NCBI GenBank assembly: GCA_016781635.1
Contig: JADDPY010000526.1
Coordinates: 1 to 5,909, forward strand
Direction: 5' to 3'
Length of the DNA: 5,909 bases
Source: Rubrobacter sp.
Lineage (GTDB): Bacteria; Actinomycetota; Rubrobacteria; Rubrobacterales; Rubrobacteraceae
The translations under genes were made by a program, and so were the position numbers. How positions within the stretch are numbered: the first letter of the stretch is position 1; each line of letters opens with the position of its first letter. The notes under the pieces were generated by a model that made no database searches, had not been told where the DNA came from, and was given only the letters and a program-made list of their open reading frames with translations. Of this stretch, positions 1-5,909 are shown in pieces.

Positions 1-2
1 AG

Positions 3-521
3 TCCTACGAGGACGCCCTGAACAACATAGCCTTCACGGACGGGGATGCCGGGCAGGAGGCACTGGAGCTCTACGGCGACGATTACCTGCTCCGCTACAT
101 GCTGGACTTCGAGACGCGGGGCAGCGAGACGCTGCTGAACGTCGAGAAGCTTGCCTCGCCCTTCCGTTACACGCTCGCGCTGCGCTCGGGTGACGGGGAG
201 ACGCGCGAGGCCACCGTGGACCTGCCGGAGACGTTTGCGTACCTTATCGGCATGCGCGTCGGGAGCCGCAGGGCGTACCGCGACGGCGACCGCCGCTACC
301 TCGTCTACCGGGGTTCGACGCCGGAGCGGGGCGAGGTGGCAGCGATCTGGCGCGACACCGATGGCTGGGGCGAGGCGGATTTCGAGCGCGACCGCGTCTT
401 CGTGGAGCAGAACGGCCTGGCCGGTGGGGCGGACGAGGTCTTCGTGAACGGTGACTCCTTTATCCCCGGTGCCCGGCCGCTGGACGGCGTCTTCAAGGAG
501 CGGATGCTCGCCTCGCCCTAA
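3..521 (+). CDS. mod: Type III-like DNA methyltransferase (Mod), C-terminal part only
   Basis: The frame is open from the left edge and ends in TAA at 519-521, giving the last 172 residues; the start lies outside the window. The residues resemble the C-terminal region of adenine/cytosine-N4 DNA methyltransferases that pair with Res-like helicases. Recognisable stretches are YMLDFETRGSETLLNVEKL, a following PFRYTLAL strand, DLPETFAYLIG, a YLVYRG strand, an IWRDTDGW segment and the ending FVNGDSFIPGARPLDGVFKE. The catalytic DPPY motif and the AdoMet-binding FxGxG motif would lie upstream, so activity cannot be judged here. In such systems Mod methylates one strand of an asymmetric site and supplies target recognition to Res. 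The Res-like gene is 1.8 kb downstream on the same strand, which supports the pairing. Family assignment rests on remembered sequence patterns, not on a search. It could instead be a solitary methyltransferase. Confidence 0.8.
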   Translation, partial: SYEDALNNIAFTDGDAGQEALELYGDDYLLRYMLDFETRGSETLLNVEKLASPFRYTLALRSGDGETREATVDLPETFAYLIGMRVGSRRAYRDGDRRYLVYRGSTPERGEVAAIWRDTDGWGEADFERDRVFVEQNGLAGGADEVFVNGDSFIPGARPLDGVFKERMLASP

Positions 522-603
522 AGTCCGCGCGTCTCACGGGCGTAACGACGGTAAACTCACGGGGCGAAAGACGGGCCGGATCGACCGAGGTTAAGGAGTC
601 TGC
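522..603. other. Short intergenic gap between mod and the Uma2 gene
   Basis: These 82 bases hold no convincing hairpin terminator with a T-run and no strong promoter. The only clear signal is the ribosome binding site at the right end. Read-through transcription from the methyltransferase gene into the Uma2 gene is therefore possible. Confidence 0.5.
593..598 (+). promoter_or_regulatory. Ribosome binding site AAGGAG for the Uma2 gene
   Basis: AAGGAG lies 5 bases upstream of the GTG at 604. It is one of the clearest Shine-Dalgarno sequences in the window and decides the start of the next gene, which has no ATG nearby. Confidence 0.75.
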
Positions 604-1272
604 GTGGCCGGGGCGCTGAAGAACCGGGAGGAGCACCGCGTTCTCCTGCCCAACACGGGTTGGGGAACCTACGAAAGTCTGCTGGCGGAGCGCGAGGAGC
701 GCCGTAAACCGCGCTTCTTCTACGACCGGGGGGTACTGGAGATCTTGAGCCCGTCCGCCGAGCACGACATGACCAGTCGCATAATCGCCGCCCTGGTAGA
801 GCTACTGGCGGAGGAGGCGGATGACGACATCGAGAACGCGGGCTCGACGACGTTCAAGAGGGAGGACCTCGCGCGCGGCTTCGAGCCCGACGAGTGCTTC
901 TACTTCGGGACAAACGCCGCCCGTGTGCGCGAGATCGTCGCGGGCAAGGGCAACATAGAGCTCGACGCGGGGGACCCGGCGCCGGACCTCGTGGTCGAGG
1001 TGGACGTAACGAGCCCCTCCCTGGACAAGCTGCCCATCTACGCGCACCTCGGCGTGACCGAGGTGTGGCGCCACGACGGCGGGCGGCTGGTGATCCTCGG
1101 GCTGGCGGACGAGTCTGGTAGCCGCGAGCCTCGCTACGCAGAAATGTCGGAGAGTGCCTTCTTACCTGGAGTACACGGCGATGCCCTCACCCGGCTGGTC
1201 GCCGAGGGCCTAACGCTGGACCGTCGGGCCTGGAGACGCAGGGTGCGCGAGTCGGCACGGGAGACGGGCTAA
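604..1272 (+). CDS. Uma2 family (DUF820) PD-(D/E)XK-fold endonuclease-like protein
   Basis: The 222-residue protein starts at GTG 604 behind a good ribosome binding site. It has the Uma2/DUF820 layout. An N-terminal strand pair covers about residues 36-50 (FFYDRGVLEILSP), followed by H54 and an amphipathic helix at about 56-72. A FEPDECFYF motif lies at 93-101. The core PDLVVEVDVTSPS is at 127-139, followed by K142 and the helix leading to GVTEVWRHDG at 150-159. D128, E132 and K142 are the likely metal-binding and catalytic residues of a restriction-endonuclease-like fold. The length is ordinary for the family. Uma2 proteins occur in large numbers in cyanobacteria, Chloroflexi and some actinobacteria, and their cellular role is poorly known. 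Its place beside a methyltransferase suggests a DNA-related or defence-linked role, but it may be a passenger. Nothing looks truncated. Confidence 0.9.
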   Translation: MAGALKNREEHRVLLPNTGWGTYESLLAEREERRKPRFFYDRGVLEILSPSAEHDMTSRIIAALVELLAEEADDDIENAGSTTFKREDLARGFEPDECFYFGTNAARVREIVAGKGNIELDAGDPAPDLVVEVDVTSPSLDKLPIYAHLGVTEVWRHDGGRLVILGLADESGSREPRYAEMSESAFLPGVHGDALTRLVAEGLTLDRRAWRRRVRESARETG

Positions 1273-1341
1273 GAGGCTCGTTGGGGACGGCGGTCTCTCG
1301 ACGAAGCTGCTCGGCTCAGTCGCGAACGCTCGCGGGGCCGG

Positions 1342-1370
1342 CCGACAGTTAAAGCGCTTTCACTGATACT
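1342..1370 (+). promoter_or_regulatory. Candidate sigma-70-type promoter for hicAB
   Basis: CCGACA at 1342-1347 matches the -35 consensus at 4 of 6 positions. GATACT at 1365-1370 matches the -10 consensus at 4 of 6. The spacer is 17 bases, and initiation would fall near 1377. A second possible -10, TACTAT at 1379-1384, would instead start transcription at about 1390-1391, giving a leaderless hicA message, but its -35 is poor. The position just upstream of a toxin-antitoxin pair in an AT-richer pocket supports a promoter here. Neither hexamer is strong. Confidence 0.4.
1351..1360. repeat. Perfect 10-bp palindrome AAAGCGCTTT, candidate HicB operator
   Basis: AAAGCGCTTT reads the same on both strands. 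It lies inside the spacer of the candidate hicAB promoter. HicB-type antitoxins with a ribbon-helix-helix DNA-binding end usually repress their own operon by binding short inverted repeats overlapping the promoter. Binding by this HicB is inferred from position alone. Confidence 0.45.
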
Positions 1371-1390
1371 ACATATGGTACTATGACATC

Positions 1391-1633
1391 TTGAGCCGGG
1401 ACGACAAGGTTGTTCAAAAGATGAAGGAAAGCCCTCGAAACGTCCGTTTCGAGGAGCTAGATGGGCTCTTGAAGAGGTTGGGGTTTGCGGTGGCTCAACC
1501 GAGGAGGGGCGGCTCGCACCACACTTACCGGCGGGCGGACGGGCTCAAGATCACCGTTGCTCGGCCTCACGGTGGCAAAAAGACCGTCAACGTGAACACC
1601 GTCGAGCAGGTGTTGGAGGAACTCGATCTTTAG
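1391..1633 (+). CDS. hicA: HicA family mRNA interferase toxin
   Basis: The 80-residue protein has the size and pattern of HicA toxins, which have a double-stranded-RNA-binding-like fold, cut mRNA and arrest translation. An N-terminal helix (about 5-13) leads into VRFEELDGLLKRLGF at 18-32. The strand-turn RRGGSHHTYRR at 38-48 carries the expected catalytic histidine in GSH (H43). A strand pair at 52-58 follows, with a C-terminal helix at about 67-78. The start is TTG at 1391; the frame is closed upstream by TGA at 1364-1366 and has no ATG before codon 11. The longer start is preferred because residues 3-13 look like the usual HicA beginning. No Shine-Dalgarno sequence precedes the TTG, so translation may be weak or leaderless. 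The hicB gene follows after 13 bases and is evidently co-transcribed. The gene looks intact. Confidence 0.85.
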   Translation: MSRDDKVVQKMKESPRNVRFEELDGLLKRLGFAVAQPRRGGSHHTYRRADGLKITVARPHGGKKTVNVNTVEQVLEELDL

Positions 1634-1639
1634 GAGAAG
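1632..1639 (+). promoter_or_regulatory. Ribosome binding site AGGAGAAG for hicB, overlapping the hicA stop codon
   Basis: AGGAGAAG begins within the TAG stop codon of hicA (1631-1633) and ends 7 bases before the hicB ATG at 1647. The overlap couples termination of toxin translation to initiation of the antitoxin. The antitoxin also has a far better ribosome binding site than the toxin, which would favour antitoxin excess. Confidence 0.7.
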
Positions 1640-1646
1640 AAGCGAG

Positions 1647-2015
1647 ATGCAGGCGCAAGAAAAAACGCTCGAATACTATATGCAACTATCATATACGGTA
1701 GAGGTCAAGCACGATCCGGGGTCTGAGTGGTCCTGGTTTGCCAGGGTCGTTGAGCTCCCCGGCTGCATGACCGAAGCTCCGACCTTCGAGGAGCTTGGTT
1801 CCATGATCGAGGATGCTATGCGCTCCTGGATCGAGGAGGGTTTGGAGCATGGGGATCCCATCCCGGAGCCCCGCGACGTGGGGGAGTTCTCCGGCAAGGT
1901 CAACCTGCGGATGCCGAGGAGCTTGCATCGGGATCTCGTGCGCCGGGCGGAGGTTGAAGGCGTCTCGCTAAACCAGTACATGACTACTGCTCTGGCGCGA
2001 TCGGTGGGGCGGTAG
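1647..2015 (+). CDS. hicB: HicB family antitoxin with C-terminal ribbon-helix-helix domain
   Basis: The 122-residue protein has two parts. Residues 8-66 form the degraded RNase H-like HicB fold: LEYYMQLSYTVEV at 8-20, WSWFARVVELPGC at 28-40, then a helix with FEELGSMIEDAMRSWIEEGL at 47-66. Residues 70-76 (DPIPEPR) are the usual linker. Residues 84-119 (KVNLRMPRSLHRDL, then EGVSLNQYM) form a ribbon-helix-helix DNA-binding domain. HicB blocks HicA by direct binding and represses the hicAB promoter. ATG 1647 is chosen over ATG 1680 because it has a strong ribosome binding site and because the LEYY...YTVEV beginning is typical of this subgroup. No damage is visible, so the HicAB pair is probably functional. 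Only 2 bases separate its stop from the GTG at 2018 in the HigA remnant. Confidence 0.92.
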   Translation: MQAQEKTLEYYMQLSYTVEVKHDPGSEWSWFARVVELPGCMTEAPTFEELGSMIEDAMRSWIEEGLEHGDPIPEPRDVGEFSGKVNLRMPRSLHRDLVRRAEVEGVSLNQYMTTALARSVGR

Positions 2016-2029
2016 ACGTGGCGGGCTCC

Positions 2030-2327
2030 ATGCGGGAGAGGCGCGTACGGCCCCCCGTGCATCCGGGACGGGTTCTCGATCTGGAGTTCCTCGGTCCGCT
2101 GGGCATGACTTCTTTACGGGCTCGCCAAAGCCATCGGCGTGATGCCGCCGCGCGCATACGAGATCGTGCGCGGCGAGCGCGCCGATACCGCCCTCAGGCT
2201 AGGCCGCTACTTCGGGACCAGCGCGGAGTTCTGGATCAACTTGCGGTCCCACTACGACCTGGAATCGGCAAGGGACCTGGCCGGGGACGAGATCGAGCGG
2301 CAGATAAGGCCGCTCTCTCCGGCGTAG
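2030..2327 (+). pseudogene. higA: HigA-type antitoxin (XRE helix-turn-helix), frameshifted
   Basis: Two adjoining frames together encode one HigA-type protein. The first, from ATG 2030 (or GTG 2018), reads RPPVHPGRVLDLEFLGPLGM. The second continues YGLAKAIGVMPPRAYEIVRG and ends ALRLGRYFGTSAEFWINLRS, then a helical tail, stopping at TAG 2325-2327. Dropping one T from the run at 2113-2115 joins them as GMTSYGLAKAIGV, exactly the spacing of intact HigA proteins. Without the correction, translation from the start leaves the HigA sequence and ends at TAA 2348-2350. The stretch GERADTALRL also lacks about three residues against the usual GKRAITADTALRL. No HigB/RelE toxin gene adjoins it; hicB ends 2 bases before GTG 2018. 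HigA normally binds HigB and represses the operon. A sequencing error, or much less likely programmed +1 frameshifting, could also explain the break. Confidence 0.85.
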
Positions 2328-2342
2328 CCGTGGGTTTCTTGC

Positions 2343-5300
2343 GTGGCTAAGAAAGAGGCCCGCCTGGATGGGCGGCTCGTCCTGCACGACTGGATCAACG
2401 GCCTCCTCGGCTACGGGAGCACACGCGACCTCTTGAGGGACCTCGAGGGGGTTGACGAGGGCTTCGACGGCGACGGGCGCAGCGGCGTCCTGCGCCACCT
2501 GGATTCCCGCAGAAACAAGCTCAAGCTGCCGCTTGCCGACCTGGAGCGCTACGATGAGAACGTGCGCCGGCACCTCGGGAGCATCAACCGCCATCGGCCC
2601 GAGCCCGTGACCCTGCGCTACTTCCAGCACCTCGCGGCCCTCTACGCCGAGGTCTTTCTGGACCGCCTGTTCTCGGACCGAGACGCCCTGGCCGCCGACC
2701 TCGACGCCTTCGGTGCCCGGCTGGAGGAGCCGGTGAACTTCGACGCGGAGGACCTGAACAAGCTTGCGTTCTGGATGGCGACGGGCTCCGGCAAGACGCT
2801 GCTCATGCACCTCAACTACCACCAATTCCTGTGCTACGCGAAGGAGCCGCCGGACAACGTCTTGCTCATCACCCCGAACGCGGGGCTCACGGAGCAGCAC
2901 CTGGAGGAGATGCGCCGTTCGGGGATACCGTGCGAGCGGTTCTCGGCGGGTGAGAGCGGGCTGGGCCTCGCGGCACCCGGGACGGTGCGGGTCATCGAGA
3001 TCACCAAGCTCACCCGAAACAAGAAGGGCGGCGGGGAGTCCGTGGACGTCGAGGCGTTCGAGGGGCGGTCCCTGATCTTCGTGGACGAGGGCCACAAGGG
3101 CGCGGGCGACGGCAAGGACTCGAACCTGGAGAAGGCCTGGCGGCCCCTACGCAACCGCCTCGCCGAGAAGGGCTTCACCTTCGAGTACAGTGCTACCTTC
3201 GGACAGGCCATACAGGCGTCGAAGAGCCGGGAGCTTGCCGAGGAGTATGGCAAGGCCATCCTCTTCGACTACTCCTACCGACACTTCTACGAGGACGGCT
3301 ACGGCAAGGACTTCCGTATCCTCAACCTCAAGAGCCAGACGGACGAGTACACCGACCTGCTGCTCCTCGGCAACCTCCTCTCCTTCCACGAGCAGCGCCG
3401 CTACTTCCGCGAGGACCGCGAGGGGCTGAAGGACTACGGGCTGGAGCCGCCGCTCTGGGTCTTTGTAGGCTCCAACGTTAATAAGGCGGAGCAGAGTGAC
3501 ATCATCACCGTCGTCCGTTTCCTCGACCGCTTCCTCAAGAACGAGGGGGGCTGGTCCGTCGAGACCATCGGGAAGCTGCTGCGGGGCGAGACCCCATTGC
3601 GGGACGCCGATGATCGGGACGCCTTCGCCGGACGCTTCGGGTATCTCGGGGACGGTTCCTCCGAGCGGGAGGTATATGATGGCGTGCTTGCCGAGGTTTT
3701 TCACGCCGGGGCGGGCGGGAGCTTGCGCGTCGCGGATATCAAGGGGGCCGAGGGCGAGCTGGGTCTCAAGGTCTCCGGTGCGGAGCGGTATTTCGGCCTC
3801 ATCTACATCGGCGACACGAGCGCCTTCAAAAAGCTGCTCGACGCCGAGGCGCCGGGCGTCGTCGTGGAGGAAGACGCCATCGCCGGCGGGCTGTTCGCGG
3901 AGATAGACCGGCCCGACTCGCGGGTCAACGTCCTGATCGGGGCGAAGAAGTTTATCGAGGGATGGTCGAGCTGGCGGGTCTCCAACATGGGGCTCCTCAA
4001 CATCGGCAAGAGCGAGGGCTCCCAGATTATCCAGCTCTTTGGCCGCGGCGTGCGCCTGAGGGGCCTGGGCCTCTCCCTGAAACGCAGCTCCTTCCTTGGG
4101 AGCCCCGATGACCACCCGCGGCGCATAGACCTTCTGGAGACGCTAAACATCTTCGCCGTCGAGGCGAACTACATGGTCGAGTTCAGGAAGTACCTGGAGC
4201 GCGAGGGCGTGGACCCCGGCGGCTACGAGGAGATACCTTTCCCCATCCACCGGGAGGAGGCGCTCATAGGGGAGGGGCTCTACTACCCGACCGTGCCGGA
4301 AGGGCGGGACTTCGCGGGGGAGACCCGGATCGTGCTGAAGGAGAGCAAAGACATAAAGGTCAACCTGGACCTTTCCGTGCGTGCCGAGTCCATGAGGATG
4401 GGGGAGGGGGGCGTCTCCACCGTCGCGTCCAAGGCCGGGGCGGGTCGCCTCATCGGAGGGGCCTACCTCTCGATGCTGGACTGGACCGCGATACACCTCG
4501 ACCTGCTCGACTACAAGACGGCAAAGGGCTACCGTAACCTGCTCGTCCCGTCGGACGCTCCCCGGCGGATAATGGAGAAGGACCCCGCCGTTTACAATCT
4601 CGTTGCGGACGGCTCCGTTTTCGAGCCCCGCAGCTTCGCCGAGCTTGCCGTGTTGCGGGACGCCGTGCAAGCCATCCTGCGCAAGTACGTGGACAAGTTC
4701 TACGGCGTGCGCCGGCAGCGCTGGGACTCGGAGAACATGGTGCTCAAGGAGCTGGACGGTGGGCACCCCAACTTCGCCGACTACACCGTCAAGATCAAGA
4801 GCTCCGAAAAGGCTCTCGTCGAGGAGGTTAAGGCCCTGGCGAGCCGGGCGAACGGCGCCCACGACGGGGAGGCCGGGAGCCTGCCGAACATCCGCTTCGA
4901 CCGCCACCTCTACCAGCCGCTCCTTAAAGACCGCGGCGACGAGATCAAGGTCTCCCCGCCGGGCCTCGAAGAGAGCGAGGAGAAGTTCGTCTCGGCCCTC
5001 GAACGGTACTGCCGAGGGGAGAACGGCGGCACTACGCGCGGCAAAGAGCTCTTCCTCCTGCGCAACCTGACCAGGAACAAGGGCGTCGGGTTCTTCAACA
5101 CCGCCGGCTTCTACCCGGACTTCATCCTCTGGGTGAAGGAGGCGGACGGCTCCCAGAAGGTCGTCTTCGTCGAGCCACACGGGATGCGCAACGACAACCC
5201 GCCGCCCAACAACGAGAAAGTGGCGCTCTACCTGGCGCTCAGGGACCTCTCCGACCGGATGGAGGAGAGGGACGGACCTGGCGGGGTCTTCCTCGACTCT

Positions 5301-5909
5301 TACATTGTCTCCGCCACGCCCCACGAGGAGCTCGACAAAAAGTGGGGAGGGGGCTGGACGCGGGAGAGGTTCGCCAGGCAGCACGTCCTCTTCGAGGACG
5401 ACCTGGACGCTCGGATACCCGCCCTCCTGGAGCCGAGGGACGACTTGGAGCGTAGGATCTTCACCTCCTACCCGCCCCCCCTGGCCTTCAACTTCCGGTC
5501 GTTGACACGCGTGGTGGACGTCACTGCTCTCTACAAGGAGCAGTTGCGCATCGCCGAGAACGTACTGGCGTTCCTCGCGTCGGTCTCCCTCGCGCTCCTG
5601 AAAAATGAGGACAGGGGCAAGACGGGCCTGGACCTCGAAAAGTACTGGCGTGGCGGTATCTCTCCGGGCGACTGGAGGGATGTCCTCGGAAGGTGCTCGA
5701 AGATGCTCGCCGGATACCGCGACATACCGCTCGCTACGGCTATCTACAAGCTAAAAATCCTCTCGGAAAACAAAGGCTTCGGCAAGGACGTAATCGAGCT
5801 TATACGTGCGAAGAACGACTACAAGCACGATCGCGGTCCCACGACCCCAGAAGACGTGTCGAGCGCCTCGGACGAGGTGCAGGAAAAGCTGCGACGCTGC
5901 ATGGAGGCG
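2343..5909 (+). CDS. res: Res-like SF2 helicase-nuclease of type III-like restriction system, C-terminus cut by window edge
   Basis: One frame stays open from GTG 2343 to the right edge, 1189 codons with no stop in view. GTG 2343 is the first possible start after an in-frame TAG at 2325-2327. No clear Shine-Dalgarno sequence is seen, and the first in-frame ATG already lies in the Walker A motif. Motifs in order: Walker A MATGSGKT at 145-152 (K151), TPNAGLTEQHLEEM nearby, DEGH at 248-251, SAT at 283-285, an EGWSSWR segment from 539, and QLFGRGVR at 564-571. These mark an ATP-driven superfamily 2 motor of the Res type. FYPDFILW (D926) and VFVEPHGM (E944, H946) resemble a PD-(D/E)XK nuclease with His where Lys is usual. 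Residues from about 1054 form a largely helical tail with R1155, N1158 and H1162, HEPN-like. It would work with the upstream Mod-like protein to cut unmodified DNA. The assignment rests on visible motifs; the tail domain is tentative. Confidence 0.88.
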   Translation, partial: MAKKEARLDGRLVLHDWINGLLGYGSTRDLLRDLEGVDEGFDGDGRSGVLRHLDSRRNKLKLPLADLERYDENVRRHLGSINRHRPEPVTLRYFQHLAALYAEVFLDRLFSDRDALAADLDAFGARLEEPVNFDAEDLNKLAFWMATGSGKTLLMHLNYHQFLCYAKEPPDNVLLITPNAGLTEQHLEEMRRSGIPCERFSAGESGLGLAAPGTVRVIEITKLTRNKKGGGESVDVEAFEGRSLIFVDEGHKGAGDGKDSNLEKAWRPLRNRLAEKGFTFEYSATFGQAIQASKSRELAEEYGKAILFDYSYRHFYEDGYGKDFRILNLKSQTDEYTDLLLLGNLLSFHEQRRYFREDREGLKDYGLEPPLWVFVGSNVNKAEQSDIITVVRFLDRFLKNEGGWSVETIGKLLRGETPLRDADDRDAFAGRFGYLGDGSSEREVYDGVLAEVFHAGAGGSLRVADIKGAEGELGLKVSGAERYFGLIYIGDTSAFKKLLDAEAPGVVVEEDAIAGGLFAEIDRPDSRVNVLIGAKKFIEGWSSWRVSNMGLLNIGKSEGSQIIQLFGRGVRLRGLGLSLKRSSFLGSPDDHPRRIDLLETLNIFAVEANYMVEFRKYLEREGVDPGGYEEIPFPIHREEALIGEGLYYPTVPEGRDFAGETRIVLKESKDIKVNLDLSVRAESMRMGEGGVSTVASKAGAGRLIGGAYLSMLDWTAIHLDLLDYKTAKGYRNLLVPSDAPRRIMEKDPAVYNLVADGSVFEPRSFAELAVLRDAVQAILRKYVDKFYGVRRQRWDSENMVLKELDGGHPNFADYTVKIKSSEKALVEEVKALASRANGAHDGEAGSLPNIRFDRHLYQPLLKDRGDEIKVSPPGLEESEEKFVSALERYCRGENGGTTRGKELFLLRNLTRNKGVGFFNTAGFYPDFILWVKEADGSQKVVFVEPHGMRNDNPPPNNEKVALYLALRDLSDRMEERDGPGGVFLDSYIVSATPHEELDKKWGGGWTRERFARQHVLFEDDLDARIPALLEPRDDLERRIFTSYPPPLAFNFRSLTRVVDVTALYKEQLRIAENVLAFLASVSLALLKNEDRGKTGLDLEKYWRGGISPGDWRDVLGRCSKMLAGYRDIPLATAIYKLKILSENKGFGKDVIELIRAKNDYKHDRGPTTPEDVSSASDEVQEKLRRCMEA

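Larger units (their letters stand above)
1273..1390. other. Intergenic region upstream of hicAB
   Basis: This 118-base gap drops from GC-rich to clearly AT-richer sequence at about 1349-1390. It holds a GGCCGGCC palindrome at 1336-1343, a perfect palindrome at 1351-1360, and two overlapping promoter-like -10 words. No hairpin followed by a T-run is seen after the Uma2 stop codon, so a factor-independent terminator is not evident. Confidence 0.55.

Noticed and set aside
1322..1343. GCGA-TCGC mini-hairpin at 1322-1333 and GGCCGGCC palindrome at 1336-1343 as a terminator after the Uma2 gene
   Set aside because: The stem is only 4 bp, no T-run follows, and short GC palindromes are expected by chance in DNA of this composition.
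1366..1696. Similar AT-rich words upstream of hicA (ATACTACATATGGTACTAT) and at the start of hicB (ATACTATATGCAACTATCAT)
   Set aside because: The resemblance is partial. The second copy encodes the conserved LEYYMQLSY start of HicB, so coding constraint explains it better than a shared operator.
1676..2062. Minus-strand frame of 128 residues opposite hicB
   Set aside because: It is fully opposite a confidently recognised HicB gene, has no family resemblance, and has no promoter or ribosome binding site that I can see.
2111..2117. Programmed ribosomal frameshift in the HigA gene
   Set aside because: The site is not a recognised slippery heptamer, no stimulatory Shine-Dalgarno or hairpin is evident, and HigA genes are not known for recoding. 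A mutation or read error is simpler.
2018..2350. Plus-strand frame of 110 residues read as an intact small protein
   Set aside because: Only its first third matches a family (HigA). After the TTT run it becomes an Arg-rich out-of-frame translation, while the neighbouring frame continues the HigA sequence. It is a frameshifted gene, not a distinct protein.
2199..5384. Three long minus-strand open frames (298, 322 and 413 residues) covering much of 2199-5384
   Set aside because: They lie opposite the well-supported Res-like gene. Their translations are low-complexity runs of Val, Leu, Glu, Arg and Pro without recognisable motifs, as expected from the antisense strand of GC-rich coding DNA.

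Overview
The window is GC-rich and nearly all coding, with GTG and TTG starts and protein sequences rich in Arg, Asp, Glu and Gly. This fits a high-GC bacterium such as an actinobacterium of the Rubrobacter type. The lineage is inferred from composition and gene mix only. All credible genes lie on the plus strand.

Layout: (1) bases 3-521 hold the C-terminal 172 residues of a DNA methyltransferase resembling Mod of type III restriction-modification. (2) Bases 604-1272 encode a complete Uma2-family (DUF820) PD-(D/E)XK-fold protein. (3) Bases 1391-2015 encode a tightly coupled HicA toxin and HicB antitoxin, preceded by a weak promoter and a perfect 10-bp palindrome. (4) Bases 2030-2327 are a HigA-type antitoxin broken by one extra T in a TTT run; no HigB toxin gene is next to it. 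(5) From 2343 to the right edge runs one uninterrupted frame of 1189 codons. It encodes a Res-like superfamily 2 helicase-nuclease with Walker A, DEGH, SAT and QLFGRG motifs, then a PD...ExH nuclease-like segment, then a helical tail ending in an N-x3-H motif suggestive of a HEPN RNase-type domain.

The simplest reading is a type III-like restriction-modification locus. Its modification and restriction genes are separated by about 1.8 kb of accessory genes: Uma2, HicAB and a decayed HigA. The Mod-like and Res-like proteins would methylate and cleave DNA as partners. HicAB could act as a guard that selects for keeping the locus. The HigA remnant points to past turnover of addiction modules at this site. 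The two points most worth checking are the C-terminal tail of the helicase-nuclease and its His in place of the usual nuclease Lys. Both window edges cut genes, so the methyltransferase catalytic domain and the end of the helicase-nuclease cannot be seen.
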